Below, in pieces: positions 1 to 14,857 of a DNA stretch of 64,000 nt. The stretch is from Acetobacteraceae bacterium (lineage in GTDB: Bacteria > Pseudomonadota > Alphaproteobacteria > Acetobacterales > Acetobacteraceae). Where the stretch lies: assembly GCA_947474705.1 (NCBI GenBank), contig CANJJS010000005.1, positions 1-64,000 of the forward strand, in the 5' to 3' direction. Both the position numbers and the translations under genes were made by a program. Positions within the stretch are counted from its first letter, which is position 1; the number at the start of each line of letters is the position of its first letter. The notes beneath the pieces were generated by a model that searched no databases, was not told the DNA's origin, and saw nothing but the letters and a program-made list of their open reading frames with translations.

Positions 1-737
1 CAGGCTTCCAAAGTCGTGTAATCCAGGTGATGCGGGCCCGCCATGACTTCCAGCATCAGCGCGGAATCTTCCACCGTCCGCGACAGTGGCCCCATATGCG
101 ACGTCAGATCCCCCGTCCCCACCGGATAATACGGCACCCGCCCAAAACTGGGTTTGATGCCGAAGACACCGCAGAAATGCGCGGGCATGCGGATCGAGCC
201 GGCCCCGTCGCTCCCCTGGTGCAGCGGCCCGAACCCCGCCGCGGACGCCGCGCCCGCGCCCGCCGAGGACGCGCCGGCGTTCATGCCGAATTTCCACGGA
301 TTATGAGTGATGCCCGTAAGCGGGCTTTCGGAGACGCCTTTCCAGCCGAATTCGGACGTCGTGGTTTTACCCAGAATAATCGCGCCCTCGGCTTTCAGGC
401 GGGGCACGACCGGCGTGTCCTCGGTGGGCTGGAACCCCTTGGACGTGTTGGAACCGCTTTGCGTCGGCATGTCCTTGGTCCAGGCGAGGTCCTTGATCGT
501 CGCGGGCACCCCGTGCAGGCGGCCCAGACGTTCGCCGCTCATGACCGCTTTTTCCGCCGCGCGCGCGGCGTCCATGGCCTGGTCCGCGGCCAGATGCGCG
601 AAGGCGTTGACTTTCGGTTCCAGCGCGGTCACGCGGTCGAGCAAGGCGCTGAGAGCCTCGACCGGCGACATCTCCTTGCTCCGGATTTTCGCGGCCCATT
701 CGGTCGCTGGCATGAAGCCGATCGTTTCGGAATCCAT
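1..737 (-). CDS. Amidase signature family protein (partial, C-terminus outside window)
   Basis: This is an amide hydrolase of the amidase signature family. The first 245 residues are present and the gene runs off the left edge. The Ser-cisSer-Lys triad is visible: Lys82 in TIKDLAW, the cis-Ser in GASSAG (about 157-158), and the nucleophile Ser181 in GSDGAGSIRMPA. The two glycine-rich motifs differ slightly from the usual GGSSGG and GSDTGGS forms. The start has a strong GGGAGG ribosome site directly upstream and lies 14 bases after the SDR stop, so the two genes are probably one operon. The substrate cannot be told from sequence; fatty amides, aryl amides or glutamyl-tRNA are all handled by this family, but no gatBC context is seen. 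Confidence 0.9.
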   Translation of the reverse strand, partial: MDSETIGFMPATEWAAKIRSKEMSPVEALSALLDRVTALEPKVNAFAHLAADQAMDAARAAEKAVMSGERLGRLHGVPATIKDLAWTKDMPTQSGSNTSKGFQPTEDTPVVPRLKAEGAIILGKTTTSEFGWKGVSESPLTGITHNPWKFGMNAGASSAGAGAASAAGFGPLHQGSDGAGSIRMPAHFCGVFGIKPSFGRVPYYPVGTGDLTSHMGPLSRTVEDSALMLEVMAGPHHLDYTTLEA

Positions 738-751
738 GAAAAACCTCCCCC

Positions 752-1480
752 TCAGTAAACCGCGCGCCCGCCGGAAATGTCGAAAACACCGCCGGTGGAA
801 AAGGAACATTCGTCGCTGGCGAGCCACAGGACCAAAGAGGCGACCTCGTCGATCTCGCCAAACCGCCCGATGGGGATTTTCGACAGCATCCAGTCGATCT
901 GCTGCTGTGTCATTTGCGTGAACAATGGGGTCTTCACGGCGGCGGGCGTGACGCAGTTGACGCGGATGCCGGTGTCCGCCAGTTCCTTGCCCAAAGATTT
1001 CGTCAGCCCAATGACACCCGCCTTCGACGCCGAATACGCCGAGGCATTCGGATTCCCGTCCTTGCCCGCGATAGACGCGATATTCACGATCCGCCCGCTG
1101 TTCCGGGCGCGCATGAACGGCACAACCGCGCGATTCGAATAAAAAACGCCCTTCAGATTGATATCGATCACACGATCCCAGGCCTCGACCGGATATTCCC
1201 AGGTGGGCATGTTCGGGCCCGTGATACCGGCGGAGGTCACCAAAATGTCGATCGATCCCAAAGCAGCCACAGCCGACTCCGCCGCGCGATGCACCGCGGC
1301 CGAGTCCGTCACATCCAACCGAACCGTGTGCGCCGCCCCGGACGCGGCCAAACCGGCCTCGTCCATGTCCCACAAACTCAACCTGGCCCCCTCAGCCGCC
1401 AACCTGGCCGCGATCCCCGCGCCAATGCCCGATACCCCACCCGTCACCACCGCCACCCGGCCCTCGAAACGCCCCGCCAT
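752..1480 (-). CDS. Short-chain dehydrogenase/reductase
   Basis: This is a 242-residue classical SDR, an NAD(P)-dependent oxidoreductase. The N-terminal TGGVSGIG cofactor motif starts at residue 13, a TSAG replaces the usual NNAG near 82, and the catalytic residues are Ser136, Tyr149 and Lys153 (YSASK). The sequence resembles 3-oxoacyl-ACP reductase/FabG-like catabolic SDRs, but the substrate is unknown. The ATG at 1480 was chosen because the motif begins about ten residues later; a longer open frame upstream runs through repeat DNA and is not credible. The amidase follows after 14 bases. An acidic Asp38 after the second strand suggests NAD preference (inference). Confidence 0.9.
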   Translation of the reverse strand: MAGRFEGRVAVVTGGVSGIGAGIAARLAAEGARLSLWDMDEAGLAASGAAHTVRLDVTDSAAVHRAAESAVAALGSIDILVTSAGITGPNMPTWEYPVEAWDRVIDINLKGVFYSNRAVVPFMRARNSGRIVNIASIAGKDGNPNASAYSASKAGVIGLTKSLGKELADTGIRVNCVTPAAVKTPLFTQMTQQQIDWMLSKIPIGRFGEIDEVASLVLWLASDECSFSTGGVFDISGGRAVY

Positions 1481-1545
1481 GTCATCCCCCAGCGCATACA
1501 CCGGCCGCGAGTGTGGTCCGAAGGCGGCCATGGGCGCAACGGTGC

Positions 1546-1811
1546 GGGGGAGAGGCCGGATTGGGGCTTTGCCCCAAACCCCACGGGGGCTTTGCCCCTC
1601 GACCCCACCAAAGGGCATAGCCCCTTGGAACCCATTCATTGGGGGATATGAGAAGGGGGGCCTACGATGGCTGACGAACCGCCTCGGTTGGCCCCCCTTC
1701 TCATATCCCCCAACCGATCGCGGTCCAGGGGACGATCCCCTGGTGGGGTCCAGGGGCAAAGCCCCTGGCGGGGTTTGGGGCGGAGCCCCAACGGTCCCCT
1801 CCCCCGCCCCG
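1546..1811. repeat. Dispersed long-hairpin repeat, copy R1
   Basis: The whole stretch is an imperfect inverted repeat of two arms of about 115 bases. Each arm has small G/C palindromes such as GGGGCTTTGCCCC and GGGGCGGAGCCCC. The inner stem 1639-1662 pairs perfectly with 1690-1713 (24 bp), leaving a 27-base apical loop at 1663-1689 containing GAACCGCCTCGG. The right arm carries ACCGATCGCGGTCC. Three relatives occur in the window. It lies between the divergent SDR and Pat-like genes, so it occupies their promoter region. No coding role is supported. Confidence 0.9.
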
Positions 1812-1819
1812 GTGCATCC

Positions 1820-4465
1820 ATGACCGTTCGGAACCTCGACCGCATGCTGGCGCCGCGGCGGGTGGCGGTGATTGGGGCGTCGGGGCGGGCGCGGGCGGTG
1901 GGGCATTTGGTGCTTTCGAACATGCGCGCGGCGGGGTTTTCCGGGCTTCTCATGGGGGTCAATCCTCGGGAGACGGAGGTTGACGGTATCGCCTGTTATC
2001 CGTCGGTGGAGGCCTTGCCGGAGGATCCGGATCTGGCGGTGATCGCGACGCCGCCGGACACGGTGCCGGGGTTGATCGCGGCGCTGGCGCGGCGTGGGTG
2101 CGCGGGGGCCGTGGTGATCACCGCCGGGTTTGGCGAGGGCGGCGCGGAAGCGGGTCTGGCGCGGCGGCGGGCGATGCTGGAGGCGGCGCGTCCGGCGCTG
2201 CTTCGAATCGTCGGTCCGAACTGCCTGGGCATGGTAGTGCCGGGCGCGGGGGTGAACGCGAGTTTCGGGCCGGTGCCAGCGCGGGACGGCGGGATCGCGT
2301 GCTTTACCCAGTCGGGCGCGGTGGCGGCGGCGCTGATGGACTGGGGCCACGCGCACAACGTGGGGTTCCGGTATTTGATTTCGCTGGGGGACATGGCGGA
2401 CGTCGATTTCGGGGATTTGCTGGATTACGCGGCCTCCGATCCCGGCACCAAGGCGGTGCTGCTGTATGTGGAAAGCGTTACCTCGGCGCGGAAATTCATG
2501 AGCGCGGCGCGGGCGGCGGCGCGGGGCAAGCCGGTGATCGTGGTGAAGTCGGGCCGCCATCCCGCGGCCTCGGCGGCGGCGCGGTCGCATACGGGGGCGC
2601 TGGCGGGCGCGGACGCGGTATACGACGCGGCCTTCCGCCGGGCGGGCTTGCTACGGGTTCAGGGGTTGGGGGATTTGTTCTCGGCGGCCGAGACCTTGTC
2701 GCGCGCGACCAGCCCGCGGCGGGGCGAGCGGCTGGCGATCCTGACCAATGGCGGCGGATTCGGCGTGCTGGCCACCGACGCCTGGCTGGATACCGGCGGG
2801 GTCATGGCGGAGTTGTCGCCAGCGACAATGGCGGCGCTGGACGCGGCGATGCCTCCGGCCTGGTCGCGCGCCAATCCGGTCGATATCATCGGCGACGCGA
2901 CCGCGGACCGCTACAAGGCCGCGTTGCGCGCGTTGCAGGCCGATCCGGGCATCGACACGATTCTGGCGCTGAACTGCCCGACGGGCGTCGCGTCCTCGGT
3001 CGAGGCCGCCCAAGGATTGCTCGCCGCCTGGGCGGGACGGCCGAAATACGGCGCGCCGAACCTGCTGGCGTGCTGGTTGACCGCGGTGGATGGCGCGGCG
3101 ATCCGGACACGATTCGCGGAGGCGGGTGTTCCGGCCTTCGACTCAATCGAGAGCGCGATCGGCGGCGCGGCGGAACTGGCGGAGTTCGCGCGAAATCAGC
3201 GGCTGATGTTACGGGTGCCCGCCTTGGGCGAAGACGCGGAACCGGACGTCGATACCACGCGAGCCAAAGGGCTGATCGAGGGATCGGCGCGGCCGTGGAT
3301 GGAGGCGGCGGAGGCGAAGGCGTTGATCGCGGCGCACGGTATCCCGGTTGTCGCGTTCTTGACCGCCGCCTCGCCAGAGGAAGCGGGACGCGCCGCCGCC
3401 GAACTGGGCGGGGCCGTCGCGCTGAAAATACAGTCGCGCACCGTGCTGCACAAATCCGATGTGGGCGGCGTGGTGCTGGATCTTTCTGGCGCGGACGCGG
3501 TTCGGGCGGCGGCGGAGTCGATGCTGGCACGCATCGAAGGCGTCGATGGGTTCACCGTCGAGGCGATGGCCCAACGTCCCGGCGCCTTCGAACTTATTCT
3601 TGGCGCCAGCGTCGATCCGACCTTCGGACCGGTGATCCTGTTCGGTCAGGGCGGCGTCGGCGTGGAGGCGATCGGCGATACCGCGTTGGCGCTGCCGCCG
3701 CTGGACCTGGAACTCGCCCATGGCATGATCGGGCGGACGCGGGTGGCACGGCTGTTGCGGGGGTATCGGGGGCGGCCGCCGGTCGATCTGGATGCGCTGG
3801 CCCGCGCGTTGGTCGCGGTGTCCCGGCTGATGCTGGATCATCCGGAGGTGGTGGAACTCGACATCAATCCGATCCTGGCCGACGCCAATGGGGTCGTCGC
3901 GGTGGACGCAAGGGTGAAGCTGGCCGACGGGAAACGGGTGCCCTCGGCGATCGTGCCCTATCCCCGGGAAATGGAGACGACGATCGTGGCGCGCGACGGC
4001 ACGCAAGTGCGGCTGCGGCCAATCCGGCCGGACGACGCGGCACTGCTACGTCGGTTTCTGGACGCGGTGCCGCCCGAGGACATTCGCGCCCGCTTCCATG
4101 GCGCGATGCGCGATTTCTCGGAACCGTTGATGATACGTCTGACGCAGATCGATTACGACCGGGAAATGGCGTTGCTGGGGTTCCGGGAAGGGGACGAACT
4201 GCCTTTGGGTGTCGTCCGGCTGCATGCCGATCCCGATGGCGACACCGCCGAGTTCGCCATTCTTATCCGCGGCGACGTTCACGGTCTCGGCCTGGGAACC
4301 GCCATGATGCGGCGGATTATCGAGGTCGCGCGGCAACGCGGACTGTCTCGCCTGATCGGATCGGTGCTGCGCGACAATGGGCGCATGATGCGGCTGGCGC
4401 GGGAGCTGGGGTTTACCGCGGAAACAGCCCATGGGGACGAGGTGTCGATGGTGTTGGCGCTGTAA
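1820..4465 (+). CDS. Pat/YfiQ-type acyl-CoA synthetase (NDP-forming) fused to GNAT acetyltransferase
   Basis: This 881-residue protein has the order CoA-binding Rossmann domain (from about 10, VAVIGASGR), succinyl-CoA-ligase-like domains, ATP-grasp domain (about 480-710, AAHGIP and ALKIQS..HKSDVGGV), and a C-terminal GNAT domain (about 720-881, with RGDVHGLGLGTAMM as the acetyl-CoA loop). Order and length match the Pat/YfiQ lysine acetyltransferases, which acetylate enzymes such as acetyl-CoA synthetase. The alternative is an ADP-forming acetyl-CoA synthetase with an added GNAT domain. The start at 1820 is the first ATG after repeat R1; the longer frame upstream is repeat DNA. The glycerol kinase follows after 73 bases on the same strand. 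Confidence 0.88.
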   Translation: MTVRNLDRMLAPRRVAVIGASGRARAVGHLVLSNMRAAGFSGLLMGVNPRETEVDGIACYPSVEALPEDPDLAVIATPPDTVPGLIAALARRGCAGAVVITAGFGEGGAEAGLARRRAMLEAARPALLRIVGPNCLGMVVPGAGVNASFGPVPARDGGIACFTQSGAVAAALMDWGHAHNVGFRYLISLGDMADVDFGDLLDYAASDPGTKAVLLYVESVTSARKFMSAARAAARGKPVIVVKSGRHPAASAAARSHTGALAGADAVYDAAFRRAGLLRVQGLGDLFSAAETLSRATSPRRGERLAILTNGGGFGVLATDAWLDTGGVMAELSPATMAALDAAMPPAWSRANPVDIIGDATADRYKAALRALQADPGIDTILALNCPTGVASSVEAAQGLLAAWAGRPKYGAPNLLACWLTAVDGAAIRTRFAEAGVPAFDSIESAIGGAAELAEFARNQRLMLRVPALGEDAEPDVDTTRAKGLIEGSARPWMEAAEAKALIAAHGIPVVAFLTAASPEEAGRAAAELGGAVALKIQSRTVLHKSDVGGVVLDLSGADAVRAAAESMLARIEGVDGFTVEAMAQRPGAFELILGASVDPTFGPVILFGQGGVGVEAIGDTALALPPLDLELAHGMIGRTRVARLLRGYRGRPPVDLDALARALVAVSRLMLDHPEVVELDINPILADANGVVAVDARVKLADGKRVPSAIVPYPREMETTIVARDGTQVRLRPIRPDDAALLRRFLDAVPPEDIRARFHGAMRDFSEPLMIRLTQIDYDREMALLGFREGDELPLGVVRLHADPDGDTAEFAILIRGDVHGLGLGTAMMRRIIEVARQRGLSRLIGSVLRDNGRMMRLARELGFTAETAHGDEVSMVLAL

Positions 4466-4538
4466 CAAAACGGACACGGGCCTGGAACGGCGCGGGAGAT
4501 GTGGCAAACTCGGCCCCGATTGAAAACAGGCGGAAACG

Positions 4539-6005
4539 ATGCGGCGATATATCGGAGCAATCGATCAGGGCACGACATCGACGCGCTTCATCGTCTTCGA
4601 TCGGACGGGCGCGACGATCGCCTTGGCGCGCAAGGAGCACCGGCAGATTTACCCGCGGCCCGGCTGGGTGGAACACGACCCCGAGGAAATCCTGGACGCG
4701 GTGCGCTGGACGATCGAAACCGCGCTGCGCGAGGCGTCCTTGACCACGGCGGACCTCGCCGCCGTCGGTGTAACGAACCAGCGAGAGACCACGGTGCTGT
4801 GGGACCGGCGCACGGGCCGGGCGGTGCACAACGCCCTGGTCTGGCAGGACACGCGCGTGGAACCGATGGTCGCGGAGATGGCGCGCGACGGCGGACCGGA
4901 CCGGTTCCGGGCGAAAACAGGTCTGCCGCTGGCCAGTTACTTTTCCGCGTTGAAGCTGCGCTGGCTTCTCGACCACGCGGGACGGACGGAAGACCTCGCG
5001 TTCGGGACGATCGACGCCTGGCTGATGTGGCACCTGGCCGGGCGGCACGCGACCGACGTCACCAACGCCAGCCGCACGCAACTCATGAATCTTTCGACAT
5101 TGGACTGGGACGACGATTTACTCTCGGCGTTTGGCGTGCCGCGTTCGGTTTTGCCGGAGATCGTTCCGTCCTCGGCGGTACTGGGCGAAGGCCGAGGCGT
5201 GCTGGAAGGTGTGCCCATCGCGGGCATTCTGGGCGACCAGCAGGCGGCGCTGATGGGCCAGACGTGCTTCGAACCGGGCGAGGCGAAGAACACCTATGGC
5301 ACCGGGTGTTTCCTGTTGATGAACACGGGCACATCGCCGGTGGTCTCGCGGCATGGACTGCTCACGACCGTCGCCGCGAAACTGGGGAATGCCCCCGCGA
5401 CCTATGCGCTGGAAGGCTCTGTCGCCATCGCCGGGGCCGCGGTCCAGTGGCTGCGCGACAATCTCGGCATTATCCGCGCCAGCGGCGAGATCGAGGCCTT
5501 GGCGGCCTCGGTCCCGGATAATGGCGATGTCTATTTCGTGCCCGCGTTTTCGGGACTCTACGCGCCTTATTGGCGGGCGGACGCGCGCGGCGTCGTCGCC
5601 GGTCTGACCGGGTTCGCGACGAAAGCGCATTTGGCGCGGGCGGCGCTGGAGGCGGTGGCGTTTCAGACAATGGACGTCGTTCGCGCGATGGAACAGGACT
5701 CGGGGGTCCCCCTGCGGTCGTTGCGGGTCGATGGCGGCATGATCGTCAACCGGCTGCTGATGGGGTTTCAGGCCGATATTCTGGATACACCGGTGACCCG
5801 GCCGACGGTGCTGGAGACGACCGCGCTCGGCGCGGCCTACGCGGCCGGCCTGGCGGTGGGGTACTGGCGCGGGTTGGACGACCTGCGCCGCAATTGGTCC
5901 GCCGCCGAGACCTGGACGCCCGGCATGGACCCGGCCCGGCGGCGCCATCTCTCGGAGAGTTGGGCACGGGCGGTGACCCGTTCGCTGGACTGGCACACGC
6001 CGTAA
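4539..6005 (+). CDS. glpK: Glycerol kinase
   Basis: This cytoplasmic FGGY-family kinase phosphorylates glycerol to glycerol-3-phosphate with ATP. At 488 residues it has typical length. The N-terminal phosphate loop [10 protein letters not shown], the substrate-loop WQDTR, the domain-II motif [10 protein letters not shown] and TYGTGCF, and the C-terminal DGGM region are all visible. No glpF, glpD or glpR is nearby, so it is isolated from a glycerol regulon. A clear hairpin terminator follows at 6022-6056. Confidence 0.97.
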   Translation: MRRYIGAIDQGTTSTRFIVFDRTGATIALARKEHRQIYPRPGWVEHDPEEILDAVRWTIETALREASLTTADLAAVGVTNQRETTVLWDRRTGRAVHNALVWQDTRVEPMVAEMARDGGPDRFRAKTGLPLASYFSALKLRWLLDHAGRTEDLAFGTIDAWLMWHLAGRHATDVTNASRTQLMNLSTLDWDDDLLSAFGVPRSVLPEIVPSSAVLGEGRGVLEGVPIAGILGDQQAALMGQTCFEPGEAKNTYGTGCFLLMNTGTSPVVSRHGLLTTVAAKLGNAPATYALEGSVAIAGAAVQWLRDNLGIIRASGEIEALAASVPDNGDVYFVPAFSGLYAPYWRADARGVVAGLTGFATKAHLARAALEAVAFQTMDVVRAMEQDSGVPLRSLRVDGGMIVNRLLMGFQADILDTPVTRPTVLETTALGAAYAAGLAVGYWRGLDDLRRNWSAAETWTPGMDPARRRHLSESWARAVTRSLDWHTP

Positions 6006-6021
6006 GACAGCGTGGCCCATG

Positions 6022-6056
6022 AAAAAAGGCCGGTGTCCTCGCGGACACCGGCCTTT
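6022..6056. terminator. Bidirectional intrinsic terminator between glpK and rpoC
   Basis: A GC-rich stem AAGGCCGGTGTCC / GGACACCGGCCTT with a short TCGC loop is flanked by an A run on the left and a T run on the right. It can therefore act as an intrinsic terminator for both the plus-strand glpK and the minus-strand rpoC transcripts, whose stops lie on either side. Confidence 0.93.
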
Positions 6057-6075
6057 TGCTTTCGTGGTCCGGCGC

Positions 6076-10518
<4,443 letters not shown>

Positions 10519-10525
<7 letters not shown>

Positions 10526-13500
10526 GCACGGTTGTCAAGATCGACGTTCAGACCAAGGGATTTAAGCTCCTTGACCAGCACGTTGAAGCTTTCGGGAATG
10601 CCGGCCTCGAAGTTGTCCTGCTCGCGCACGATGGCCTCGTAAACCTTGGTGCGGCCGGACACGTCGTCCGACTTCACCGTCAACATCTCCTGCAACGTGT
10701 ATGCGGCGCCGTAGGCTTCGAGCGCCCACACCTCCATCTCGCCGAAGCGCTGTCCGCCGAACTGCGCCTTACCGCCCAACGGTTGCTGGGTCACGAGGCT
10801 GTACGGGCCGATCGAACGGGCATGGATCTTGTCATCGACGAGATGATGCAGCTTCAACATATAGATGTAGCCAACGGTCACCTTGCGTTCGAAGGACTCG
10901 CCCGTGCGCCCGTCGGTCAGCACGACCTGGCCGGAGGTGTTGAGACCAGCGCGGGTCAGCATGCCCTCAATGTCCGACATGCGGGCGCCGTCGAAGACCG
11001 GCGTGGCGATCGGAATGCCCTTTTTCAGGTTTTCCGACAGTTCCACCAATTGCTCCGTGGTCATCGGCGCGATCTGGTTGGCGTAGACGGTCTCGCCGTA
11101 AATTTCGCGCAACCGTTGCAACAGATCGTCCCGGCGGGCGCCGGTGCGGCGATACTCTTCCACCAGTTCGCCGACCTGTTTTCCCAAAGTCGCGCAAGCC
11201 CACCCGAGATGGGTTTCCAGGATTTGCCCGACATTCATGCGCGAGGGCACGCCCAAGGGGTTCAGCACGATATCGACGGAGGTGCCGTCTTCGAGGAAGG
11301 GCATGTCTTCCACCGGGACAACTCGGGAGACGACACCCTTGTTGCCGTGCCGGCCCGCCATCTTATCGCCCGGTTGAAGTTTGCGCTTCACCGCGATGAA
11401 AACCTTGACCATTTTCATCACGCCGGGCGGTAACTCGTCGCCGCGTTGCAGTTTTTCGACCTTGGACTCGAAGCGGTCCTGCAGGCGCTTGATGGCGACG
11501 TCGTATTCGCGGCGCAGGATTTCGATCTCCGACATCACGGCGTCATCCTGCACGCCGATATGGCGCCAAGAGCCACGGGGATGCTCGGCGAGCACGGCCT
11601 CGTCGAGCACGGTGCCCGATTTGATGCCGCGGAACCCGCCGGCAGCCTTACGTCCAAGCAGTTTCTCGCGGAGACGGTTCAGGAAGGAGCGTTCCTGGAT
11701 CGCCTGCTCGTCGTCGCGGTCCTTGGCGAGGCGTTCGATTTCGGCGCGCTCGATGGCCATCGCGCGCTCGTCCTTATCGACGCCACGGCGGCTGAATACG
11801 CGGACATCGACGACCGTCCCGGTCACCCCCGGCGGCAGTTTTAATGACGTATCCCGAACATCGGAGGCCTTTTCGCCGAAGATGGCGCGCAGCAACTTCT
11901 CTTCCGGCGTCATCGGGCTTTCGCCCTTCGGCGTGACCTTACCGACGAGAATGTCGCCCGGGTTCACTTCCGCGCCGATATAGACGATGCCCGCTTCGTC
12001 GAGGTTCTTGAGAGCTTCCTCGCCGACATTTGGGATATCGCGGGTGATTTCCTCCTGGCCGAGCTTGGTGTCGCGCGCCATCACCTCGAATTCCTCGATA
12101 TGAATGGACGTGAACACGTCGTCGCGCGCGATCCGTTCGCTGATAAGAATCGAATCCTCGAAATTGTAGCCGTTCCAGGGCATGAACGCGACGAGCACGT
12201 TCCGTCCCAGCGCCAGTTCGCCGAGTTCCGTGGAAGGACCGTCGGCGATGATGTCGCCTTCGTCCACGAGATCGCCGACCCGAACCAGCGGGCGCTGGTT
12301 AATGCAGGTCGACTGGTTCGAACGCATGAATTTCCGCAGGCGATAGATGTCCACGCCCTTGGTGGTGGCGTCCTCGGAGGTCGCGCGGACCACGATGCGG
12401 GCGCCGTCGATCTGATCGACCACGCCGCCGCGGCGGGCGACGATCGTCGCGCCGGAGTCGCGGGCGACGGCGGCTTCCATGCCGGTCCCGACCAACGGCG
12501 CGTCGGCGCGGATCAGAGGCACCGCCTGCCGTTGCATGTTGGAGCCCATGAGCGCGCGGTTCGCATCGTCGTTCTCGAGGAACGGGATCAGCGCGGCGGC
12601 GACGGAGACCAACTGCTTCGGCGAGACGTCGATCGCGGTCACGTCCGTCGGTTTCACCAGGCGGAAATCGCCCTGCTTACGCACGGAGACCAGTTCCTCA
12701 GTGAAGCGGCCCTCGCTGTCCATCGGCGCGTCGGCCTGCGCCACGACCAGGCGTTCTTCCTGCATCGCGGAGAGGTAGAGCGGCTCCTTTTGGACCTGGC
12801 CGTCCTTGACCAACATATACGGGGTCTCGATGAACCCGTACTTGTTCACTTTCGCATAGGTCGCCAGCGAGTTGATCAGACCGATGTTCGGGCCTTCCGG
12901 CGTCTCAATCGGGCAGATGCGGCCGTAATGGGTCGGATGCACGTCGCGGACTTCGAAGCCCGCGCGTTCGCGGGTCAAACCGCCCGGCCCAAGCGCCGAC
13001 AAGCGCCGCTTATGGGTGACTTCGGACAGAGGGTTGGTCTGATCCATGAACTGGCTGAGCTGCGACGAGCCGAAGAATTCCCGAACGGCGGCGGCGGCCG
13101 GCTTCGCGTTGATCAGATCGTGCGGCATGACGCTGTCGATATCGACGGAGCCCATGCGCTCGCGGATCGCGCGCTCCATACGGAGCAGACCGATGCGGTA
13201 CTGGTTTTCCATCAGCTCGCCGACCGAGCGCACGCGGCGGTTGCCGAGATTGTCGATGTCGTCGATCTGGCCGCGGCCGTCCTTCAGGTCGCACAGGGTT
13301 TTCACCGTCGTGACCAGGTCTTCCTTGCGCAGGATACGCACGGTGTCCGCGACATCGAAATTCAACCGCATGTTCATCTTCACGCGGCCGACGGCGGAGA
13401 GGTCGTAGCGGTCGGAGTCGAAAAACAGGCCGCGGAACAGCGCCTCGGCGGTTTCAGGCGTCGGCGGCTCGCCGGGACGCATGATGCGGTAGATGTCGAT

Positions 13501-14691
13501 CAGCGCTTCGTCGCGGTTGGTGTTCTTGTCCACCGCCAGCGTGTTGCGGATCCAGGGCCCGTTCGACTGGTCGACGGCGAGCGTCGGCAGGCGTGTGATC
13601 CCCGCGTCTTCCAGCGCGGCGAGGCGGGCTTCCGCCAATTCCTCGCCCGCTTCGGCGTAGATTTCGCCGGTTTCCATGTTGACGAGGTCTTCGGCGACAT
13701 AGCGGCCCAAAAGATCGGCGCGGCCGACGAGCACTTCCTTGGTGTTCTCGGCGATGCGGCGAAGCTGGCGAATGGTCAATTTCGCCTCGGTGTCGGCGAC
13801 GATTTCGCCGGTGGCCGCATCGACCAGCGGCTCCATCAGTTTAATGCCGCGGAACGCCTCGGGGTCGAAGGGACGCGCCCAACCTTTCGGCGTCCGATCG
13901 AACACCACCTGGGTATAAAATCGGGAAAGTATTTCCTCGGGGTCCATACCGAGGATTTCGCCGGGTTCGACGGTTTCGCCCTTGGCTTCGCGGGCCGCGC
14001 GCAACGCCTCGGTCTGCGCGCCTTCCAGCGCGTAGAGCAGCGTCGTCACCGGCAGTTTCCGCTTCCGGTCGATGCGGACGTAGACGATGTCCTTGCTGTC
14101 GAACTCGAAATCGAGCCAGGAGCCGCGATAGGGGATCACCCGCGCCGCGAACAAATATTTGCCGGACGAATGTGTCTTGCCCTTGTCGTGATCGAAGAAC
14201 ACGCCGGGCGAACGATGCATCTGGCTGACGATGACGCGTTCGGTGCCGTTGATGATGAAGGTGCCGTTATCGGTCATGAGCGGCATGTCGCCCATGTAAA
14301 CCGGCTGTTCCTTGATGTCGCGGATGGAGCGCGCGCCGGTGTCTTCCTCGACGTCCCACACAATGAGACGGAGCGTGACCTTCAGCGGCGCGGCATAGGT
14401 CATCCCGCGCTGGATGCACTCTTCGACGTCGTATTTCGGCTCTTCCAGCTCGTAATCGACGAATTCCAGGCGGCCGCGCCCGGCGAAATCGTCGATCGGG
14501 AAGACACTTTTGAAAACTTCCTGCAGGCCGGTGTGGGTCCGGTTGTCGGGTTTCACATCCGATTGCAGGAACGCCTCGTAGCTGGCGCGCTGCACGTCGA
14601 TCAGGTTTGGCATGGGCGCCACTTCCTGGATCCGCCCGAAGCTTTTGCGGATTCTCTTGCGCCCGGTAAACGACCCGTTGATCGCGTTCAT
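10519..14691 (-). CDS. rpoB: DNA-directed RNA polymerase subunit beta
   Basis: This is the 1390-residue catalytic beta subunit. The N-terminus [19 protein letters not shown], the rifampicin-region motif [21 protein letters not shown], the [17 protein letters not shown] block and the C-terminal switch region [20 protein letters not shown] are all intact. The residues commonly altered in rifampicin resistance appear wild type here. The gene sits 166 bases after rplL, a gap that holds two strong hairpins, and before repeat R2 and rpoC. Confidence 0.98.
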
Positions 14692-14761
14692 GGATTATCC
14701 CGCCTGTCGTTGCGTGGGGTGGGACTCGCGGCAGCGAGACCCGTCGTCGGTCGTGAAAGCA

Positions 14762-14797
14762 CGATGGGGCGGGAATCGTATTGATTCCCACCCATCG
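14762..14797 (-). promoter_or_regulatory. Hairpin in the rplL-rpoB gap (possible attenuator/processing site)
   Basis: The stem CGATGGG..GGGAATC / GATTCCC..CCCATCG has 14 pairs around a short internal bulge and a five-base loop. In enterobacteria the rplL-rpoB spacer carries an attenuator and an RNase III site that set the ribosomal protein to polymerase ratio. The position here is equivalent, but the sequence is not homologous as far as I can see. No T run follows it, so processing or partial attenuation fits better than full termination. Confidence 0.6.
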
Positions 14798-14807
14798 CCG
14801 GATTTAA

Positions 14808-14835
14808 CCGGACCGGGGGCCGCCCCCCGATCCGG
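14808..14835 (-). promoter_or_regulatory. Second GC-rich hairpin in the rplL-rpoB gap
   Basis: CCGGA..CGGGGG pairs with CCCCCG..TCCGG around a four-base loop. On the transcript it comes just after the rplL stop and before the hairpin at 14762-14797. Together the two occupy most of the spacer, suggesting a structured attenuator or RNA-processing region. Confidence 0.55.
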
Positions 14836-14857
14836 GTGAAGATCGCCGAAAATCGTG

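Noticed and set aside
752-2590. 612-residue minus-strand frame covering the SDR and running upstream
   Set aside because: Only the last 242 codons are SDR; the rest reads repeat R1 and the antisense of the Pat-like gene.
12100-14784. 894-residue plus-strand open frame opposite rpoB
   Set aside because: Same reason: long antisense frame produced by high third-position GC of rpoB.
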